From contig JANBPT010000265.1 in assembly GCA_027575765.1 (NCBI GenBank), positions 1 through 49,554 on the forward strand: a stretch of DNA of 49,554 nucleotides, in the 5' to 3' direction. This DNA comes from Tieghemiomyces parasiticus (taxonomy: Eukaryota > Kickxellomycota > Dimargaritomycetes > Dimargaritales > Dimargaritaceae). Below, piece by piece: positions 43,101 to 49,554 of this stretch. A program made the translations under genes and the position numbers. Under the pieces are notes generated by a model. That model saw only the letters and a program-made list of their open reading frames with translations, was not told where the DNA came from and made no database searches. Within the stretch, counting starts at the first letter, position 1. Each line of letters starts with the position of its first letter.

Positions 43101-43902
43101 GTCTTACTCAGCCATCACGTCGAAGTCCCCAGTCACTGTACCTGTGAGCAATTGGTAGTAGGGCTGGCCTTAAACCGTTGGCGTCACTGGGCCACAGTGG
43201 GCAGTACCTTACCAAGCCGATTGCACATCCCATAGGACAGCTGCCAACCGCAGGTGAGCACATGGTAGGTAGTGCGGATCAAGCTCTCCCCTAAACTTGA
43301 CGTACCGATGGTCTCTCCGGTAACAGAGCGAAATTCCTACGAGGGGGGAGGGTACAACCATCCCGCTGCCTCATGGGCGACGTGTGTGGCGTGTGCCTCA
43401 AGTTTTGCCTACCATCAGCCTGGTTTACTTGACCGTGGCTCAATCGATCCGACCGGTAGTGAGGTAACCACGTGGGTAACATCATTGGGGTGACGGATGG
43501 GCTCAGGCAGTTGGGCTATGGCGAAGACGCCTCGGTTACGGCAAGGCCACCCTAATCCTCTGGCGGCCCAGGTCGCATTGGCTCACCACATCCAGCATAT
43601 CCGTCCTTTGCAGCCTGCCACTCTATTTCCGACGGAGTCAATCTACCCACACGCTCCAAGCCCATCCGTTACTGACCCAATGCCGTTAACCTCAAAGTCT
43701 TACAAATAGCCATATTGCCCCGCCCAATTATACCTGGCCTTTGCTTGACCCATTTCACCCTGACCTTCTCCTACGTACTGCATTGCAAGTCAGCTGTGCC
43801 ACCCTTATCACCGTCTTAAGTTGCCCAGCCCACTACCGATACATCACATAAGGCCCTTCCTTAAAGCCGCGCTGGCTAAGTGCCCGTTAGCCGGTCTTCA
43901 CA
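40178..43902. other. Divergent 3.7-kb spacer between MSS4 and DOA10
   Basis: No protein recognised. From 40178 to about 41500 the plus strand is G/A-rich, so the MSS4 sense strand is C/T-rich, the same pattern as other leaders here. Open frames in it (for example 40699-41196 minus) look like leader. A CA microsatellite lies at 42139-42151. The right half (about 41750-43900) has mixed composition and many short overlapping frames on both strands with no motif. DOA10 must be promoted from its right end. Confidence 0.4.
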
Positions 43903-46900
43903 ATGGATGTTGGCGATGGTAAGTGGATTGGCGACGGAATAACCTGAAAGAGCCTATGTCTACCGATAGTCGGTACTGGCGGCCCACTTGGCTACCGCGG
44001 AGGAGGAAGTAACGGCGACTGTAGGCCACATTCTACGTGATTCCCTGTTTGCCATACGAATCTCACTCCCCGGACCTTTCTTCCCTCACCCTTACGTCCT
44101 TCTCCCCGTAGTCGAATTCTGCCGCGTGTGTCGTAGCGAGGGTACACCAGAGGAGCCCCTGTTCCATCCGTGCAAGTGCACGGGTAGTATCCGCTACGTC
44201 CACCAGAGCTGTTTAATGGAATGGCTTCACCATAGCAACAAGAGCAAGTGCGAGCTCTGCCGCCACCAATTCGCCTTCTCCCCGGTTTATGACCCAGCCA
44301 TGCCACAACACATCCCACTGCTCGTAGTGGGTAAACGGGTCATCATCCACGCTGGCACGGCCGTCCTCACCGCCATCCGCCTGGTCCTCGTGGCTTTCGT
44401 ATGGCTCATCCTTCTCCCATACATGACGGTATGGATATTGCGCTTCTTCTTCTGGAGCGGCCAGGCTGTGGCCTACGCCGTAGGTGGCGATGCCCACCTG
44501 ATCCCGGGCTTCCTCAACTACACCCAGACACTACGGAACCAACAGACTCATCTTGTCGCTAGCTTCAACACCACCCTCCTGCCGGCCGTGCTCATCGGGA
44601 GCCTTGCTCAGCCGGATGGGCCCTCTCCGGCCCTCAACCAGTTCATTTTTGACTGCTTGGAGGGCGAGATTGTCACCAGCAGCGTTGTGCTGGTGTTTAT
44701 GATCCTCTTTGTCCTCCGCGAGTGGATCGTGGCGAACGCACCCCTACCTAACCTCGAAGTCGAGCCCGACCATCCCGAGGAGCCGGCCCCAGTCGAGGCC
44801 GCCGGTGCGAGGGCGCCGCCCGCTGCGGAGGAACCGGGTTGGGGGGATACGGACAATGCGAATGAGGACGAGGACCAGGCCCCCATGGATGAATACATTC
44901 CACGAGACCCGCTCGGCCACCCGGAATGGGCCCACCCGCCACTACCGCGTGCAACGCTACCGGCCCAGGACGCGGGCCCACGGGAGCCGCGCCGAGTACG
45001 GGACCCGTGGGCACCGGCTCTACTCCCCGCTGAAGCGGCCACCGAAACCCCAGGCCCCTGGGACGACCTACAAAGCCCTCTCGGCGATCGGGTTGAGCTG
45101 CCGGAGGAAACCGCGCCCGTGCCGCCCACTTACAACCTGCGTCGCCGCCGCTGGCGACACGGTTCCATGTCATCGTACGACGCGGACGAGTCGGCCGTCA
45201 ACACCGAAGAATCGGTGAGCGGTGGTAACCCGACCTCTCCCTCTACGGCACGGATGGTCCGCCACCACCCCCGGGCCATCGGGGAGGGGAGTTCCCCCGC
45301 CCGAGGTCCGCCCTACAACGACGGAGTGGAGGAGGAAGAGAGCGGTCCGGCATGGGCCCGTGACTTGGTGAGCCGGTTCCGGGACCCGGATCGGGCGGGT
45401 CCTTCTGCTAGTCATCGTGGGCCATCGACCCAGGAACCTCTCGCCCTCGGGGACAACGTATACGCCCTGGGGTTCGGTACCATGGCCAACAGCGGTCCCG
45501 CTGGCGCGACCGCAGGGCCATTTGCCATCGCCCATGAGCCCGCGGAGGCCGGGCCGTCGCGCCGTCATCCTCCGCAAGACGCTGGCTTCCCATCCTTCGG
45601 GGTCAGCCCACGTGACACCAAAGTTCACCGCAGTTCCACTTCGTCAACCCCACTCTCGGCCCCAGCGGGGGATACCCATCCCCAGCTCTTCCCATCACCC
45701 CCATCGCCGCCGGCTCACCCGGGCGCACCGTTCGAAGTCGGGCGTTTTGACCACGACCCTTTCGCCCCGGACCCCGTCCACCGGGCCACGGCCCCCCCGC
45801 CGCCCGACCATCTTAACGAACCCCTCGGTCGCCAGCGGGCCGAGCTGCTGGACGGGCATCGTTCTGACTCCAGCGACAGCGTCTGGACCGATGAGGACGG
45901 AGAAGGCGATCGGTTGGCAAGGGCGTTACCACGGGCCGAAGTCGAAGTGGTGGACGCTGATGACGAGGACGACGCCGAAGACGGAGCCGGGCCTCGCCCT
46001 CAGGACAATGGGGGCGACGCCGACCCCATGGCGGCCGCCAACGATTTTGAGTTCCAGGATGACTTGCTGGACGCCGAGGGTATTGATGGAATCCTAGAGG
46101 CCCTGGGTATCCGCGGCCCGATTGTCAACCTCTTCCAGTACTTTGTGCTTATCTTCTCCTTAATCTCACTCGTGCTCGGCGCCGTGATTTGGTTCCCCTA
46201 CACCGTGGGAAAGTTGGTCCTGGTACTTAACCCGTTCCACATGCTTACGCTGCCACTGACCCTCCTCGAGCGCCTAACTGACTCACTCGTCAACGGCATC
46301 GTAGACCATATCCCCCTGTGGGTGTATCAGGCCACTCGGTCCTGGGCCGCGGGGCCCCTAGACCAGTTGGCCGATGGGAGGGTGTTTCCCTCCGCTTCCA
46401 TCCTCCACCCGGGGAAAGCGATCCTTTACACTGACAACTGGTTCACGGCGATGATTTGGAGCCTGGTCGACCAGTTGCAAGCGTTGGCACGCACCTTGAT
46501 CTCATTGATAGCCAACCCTGCTCACCAGACCGCGGCCCTCGGGCATGACCTGCTCCTCGGCCTACAGACCGGCTGGGAGACTCTAGCCTACGGCGATGGC
46601 CTGGGCGACCGGTTCCTTACCTGCGCGGTGGGCGTCGGGACGATTACCCTCGTGGCGACCTACATCATGTACGGCGGCTACGACGTGGTGGGCGAGCGCA
46701 CGCGGGCCGTCAAGCAGGCTATCCGCACGGGGGTCTCCATGGCCAAGGTACTCTTCCTCATCGTCCTCGAGCTCATCCTCTTCCCGACCTTCTGTGGCGC
46801 CCTCCTCGACCTAGTCACCCTCGACCTGTTCCCGACCGCCACCGGGGATGGTGGTGCCCTGGCGGCCCGCCTGGCCTACATCCGGGCGTTCCCACTCACC

Positions 46901-49554
46901 TCTACGTTCCTCCATTGGTTCATCGGGACGGCTTTTATGTTCTTGTTCGCTCTCTTCATCTCGGTGTGCCGTGAAACCATCCGGCCCGGCGTCCTGTGGT
47001 TCATCCGCGACCCCAACGACCCGCAGTTCCACCCCATGAAGGAGATTTTGGAGCGACCCACCACCACCCAGCTCCGCAAGTTTATGACGTCGGTCGTTAT
47101 GTACTCGGTGATGATTGTCGGGGGCGTCGGTGTCGTCATTTGGACCGTGGCCCACTGGCCGGCTTCCATGTCCCCTAGTAGTACCAGTGGCGGCGGCGGG
47201 CGGGGCATCCTTCCGCTCCGCTTGCAATTCAACCACCCGCTCTCTTCGTTAGCCCTTGACCTCCTGATCCTCCACCTCATCATTTCGCCCACTCTCCACC
47301 TGCTCCGCCTGCGCCGGCTCTTCCTCGCCATTGTCCGCCGTTGGTGGCGCGTAACCGCTCGCCGTTTCCGTCTCACGTCGTTCATGTTTGGCGAGCGGGT
47401 TGCCGAAGAGGAGGGGTACTACGTGCGCCACGGCTTGTGGGCCCGCCTCACCCGCCGTCGGTTCGCCTTACCTCCGCCCGATCTGGACGAAGTCGATCCT
47501 GAGGTGCATGGCCAAGCGGACGCGATGGCCGAGGGGCAGGCGGGGGATCGGGCCGTCGTCGACTCTCAGAATACCCTCACCCGTCGGTATGTCCATCGGG
47601 TCGATGGTGCGCCCGACTTGGAAAGTAGGACGGATGAACGTTCGCGGGAAACGCACACTGAGCGCTACGTGGACCCGGCCGACCCGAACGTCGCGTTCCA
47701 GCGGGACGGCTGTCTGCTCCGCGTGCCAAACTATGACGCTATTCCCGTCATCCCGGACCACCGCGTACTGGTGCACATTGACCGGTTCGGGCAGCCTTGG
47801 AACCCCGCGGAGGACTACCCGGAACAGCGAAACTTCGGACGCGAGGGAGAGGACCCACCCCATCTGCCGGAGGGCACCGCCGACGCCCCTCCCTTCACCA
47901 AGGTTTACGCACCGCCCCACCTCCGGATCCGGCTGGTGTTGTTCCTCATTGTCATGTGGCTGAGCCTGGCCATCCTCGCCTGCGTTACTCTCATCGTTCC
48001 ACTGGTCACCGGCCGGGCTTTGTTCGCCCGCCTATTTGGCGCCCTTGCCCGCGCGGCCCAGCACCCGACGATATCAGATAATTCGACGCTCGGACGGTTC
48101 AGTGCTTTCCTGTTCGACGACGGTCAGTTTCTCGCCGCGCTCTTCCAGAGTGTTCCGTGGAGTCCCGATACCGAGGTGCATGATTCCTATTCCTTGGTGC
48201 TGGGCGGGTACGTATGCGGTACGGCCGTGTGGTTGGCCTACTTCGTCAACTCCCGGTGGACGCGCACGATGAAACGTTACGCCGAACGTGTGGCGACCTC
48301 CCAGCAGCGAATCCCCGGCCGCAATTCCGGCGACGCCAACCACGGTGAGCCGGTCGGCCGCCGGCATGCTGCAGGCCCCGTCCCGCACTGGACGATTTAC
48401 CTCGCCCAACATGTAGCCCGGTGGGTAGTGGTCCAATCGATATGGACCTTCAAGGCTGCCACCCTATTCCTGAGTGTCGGAATCATCCTGCCTACCTACC
48501 TCGGTCTTCTCGGTGAGCTTTATGTCGGACTGCCCATCCGCATGGCGGCCGTGCATTCCGTCGAGACGTGGTTCCAGAACCAGCAGGCCAAGGCACGTGC
48601 CACCCCCGCCCGTCTAGGTAACGCAGCGGAAATCGGGGTCGGTCCTGACGGGTCGCCGCGGTTTGTCGAGATTCCAGACTCCCAGCCCACGCCTTTGGAT
48701 CCCTGGGACCTCCTCCTGATCACGTTGCAAGCCCAGGCCCAAGCCCAGAATCCGGGGGTATCACCACCGTCTTCACTCGCTAAGGGCGCTGCAGTACGCA
48801 TCAGGATCCCGCCTAGCCTGTTTGGCGTATCGCTGAACCCGGACTGGTTGCGGAAGGTATATCGTCTGCCGGAATCAGCGGCGGTCGGCTCGAGTAAACG
48901 AGGTTCCCTTGACGATGTGGATGACGGCGGCACGGCGTCGAATGACGTAGATCGCCGCCAGTTCCCGCGCGTCGAGGTCCTGGGCGCCCATACCCCGACC
49001 GAACGGCCCCGACCGGAGGCTGACCGCCAATCTCACGGAGACGCCCAGACGCCACCACCGACGGTCGACCGACCCATTTTTCCCAACTCGGTCCAATACG
49101 ACCCGCGTCAGCGGTCACCTCCGGGGACCCGGTCAGCTTCGCCTCTCCACTTTCCCTACCCAGCCACTCTCTACCTCCTTCAGTACTGGGTCTCGGGACT
49201 CGTCCTCCTCAAATTGCTACATTCCATTACCGTCATGTTCCCGGATACCGGTCTCGCGCAGCGGTGGCAGCTTATAATTGGCCGCCGCGGTCAAATCCGA
49301 CACGCTAATCTGCGGGCCCTCTTCAGCCATCTCATGGGTCCGACTACGGCGCTTACGCTGACCCTGGTTGTGCTGCCTCCCCTACTGGGCACGCTGCTAC
49401 TCTACTACGGCGACCGGTACGATTTGCTACTCGACGCGCATCTGCTCGGTTGGCTCTACCCGACGTTCTTGGTGGTATTTGGCGGACTTTGGAGTGTCTG
49501 GCGGGCGCTGTCGTGGTGGCGCGCGTGGATCGCCGTCGTGCGCCACGAGGAGTA
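43903..49554 (+). CDS. DOA10: Doa10/MARCH6 ER membrane E3 ubiquitin ligase, 3' partial
   Basis: RING-CH ubiquitin ligase of the ER and inner nuclear membrane, acting in ER-associated degradation. Exon 1 is only 16 nt (43903-43918, MDVGD), with donor GTAAGT. After a 193-nt intron, exon 2 (44112 onward, acceptor CCCGTAG) stays open to the right edge. The join restores the frame as MDVGDVEFCRVC. RING-CH ligands: C9, C12, C26, C28, H36, C39, C52 and C55. Roughly a dozen hydrophobic spans follow (near 44310-44480, 44670-44720, 46120-46230, 46620-46820, 46890-47330, 47920-48010, 48190-48510, 49140-49400). The conserved TD segment is at about residue 960-1000 (FHPMKEILERP). Very long acidic, Pro-rich loops (44750-46110 and 47380-47910) make it larger than yeast Doa10 (1,319 residues): over 1,810 codons are visible and the C terminus lies outside the window. 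Confidence 0.93.

Noticed and set aside
44608..45628. Long minus-strand open frames opposite DOA10
   Set aside because: They mirror the GC-rich, Pro/Arg-coding loop of DOA10. The plus frame has the RING-CH motif and remains open for 5.4 kb, so these are shadows.

Overview
The window looks like nuclear DNA of a fungus. It carries a Zn2Cys6 transcription factor, a fungal-type C2H2 factor, and conserved eukaryotic housekeeping and signalling genes with short GT-AG introns. Coding regions are GC-rich and intergenic stretches are long. In places the intron branch point reads TACTAAC or CTAAC. I suspect an early-diverging (zygomycete-grade, perhaps Zoopagomycota-like) fungus from the low-complexity insertions and pyrimidine-rich leaders, but the sequence alone does not prove the lineage.

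Layout, left to right. MRE11 (double-strand-break nuclease, minus, two exons, 1533-4214). UPF2/NMD2 (nonsense-mediated decay scaffold, minus, 4767-8981). A long pyrimidine-rich leader with a TATA box and a candidate 5' UTR intron, leading to a three-finger C2H2 factor (plus, 13318-14631). Cytosolic-type acetyl-CoA acetyltransferase ERG10 (plus, three exons, 15646-17126), with a TATA/CRE-like cluster upstream. A two-exon gene with a signal-peptide-like N terminus, an F-box and a basic C-terminal tail (minus, 19060-20989). A Zn2Cys6 factor (minus, 24067-26706). A gene-poor 5 kb with a candidate tiny gene (29129-29385, minus) and decayed-looking sequence. A Ras guanine-nucleotide exchange factor (plus, to 35719). 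A type I PI4P 5-kinase, MSS4-like (minus, 37919-40177). The DOA10/MARCH6 membrane E3 ubiquitin ligase (plus, from 43903, cut by the right edge).

The genes do not form an operon or an obvious cluster. They span DNA repair, mRNA surveillance, sterol/acetyl-CoA metabolism, transcription, Ras and phosphoinositide signalling, and ER-associated degradation. RasGEF and MSS4 are convergent; MSS4 and DOA10 are divergent across about 3.7 kb.

The most unusual object is the F-box protein that also begins with an apparent secretory signal and ends in a nuclear-localisation-like tail. If it is secreted, it would fit an effector that enters another cell's ubiquitin system. Several gene ends (RasGEF 5' end, the small gene at 29.2 kb) remain uncertain without transcript data.
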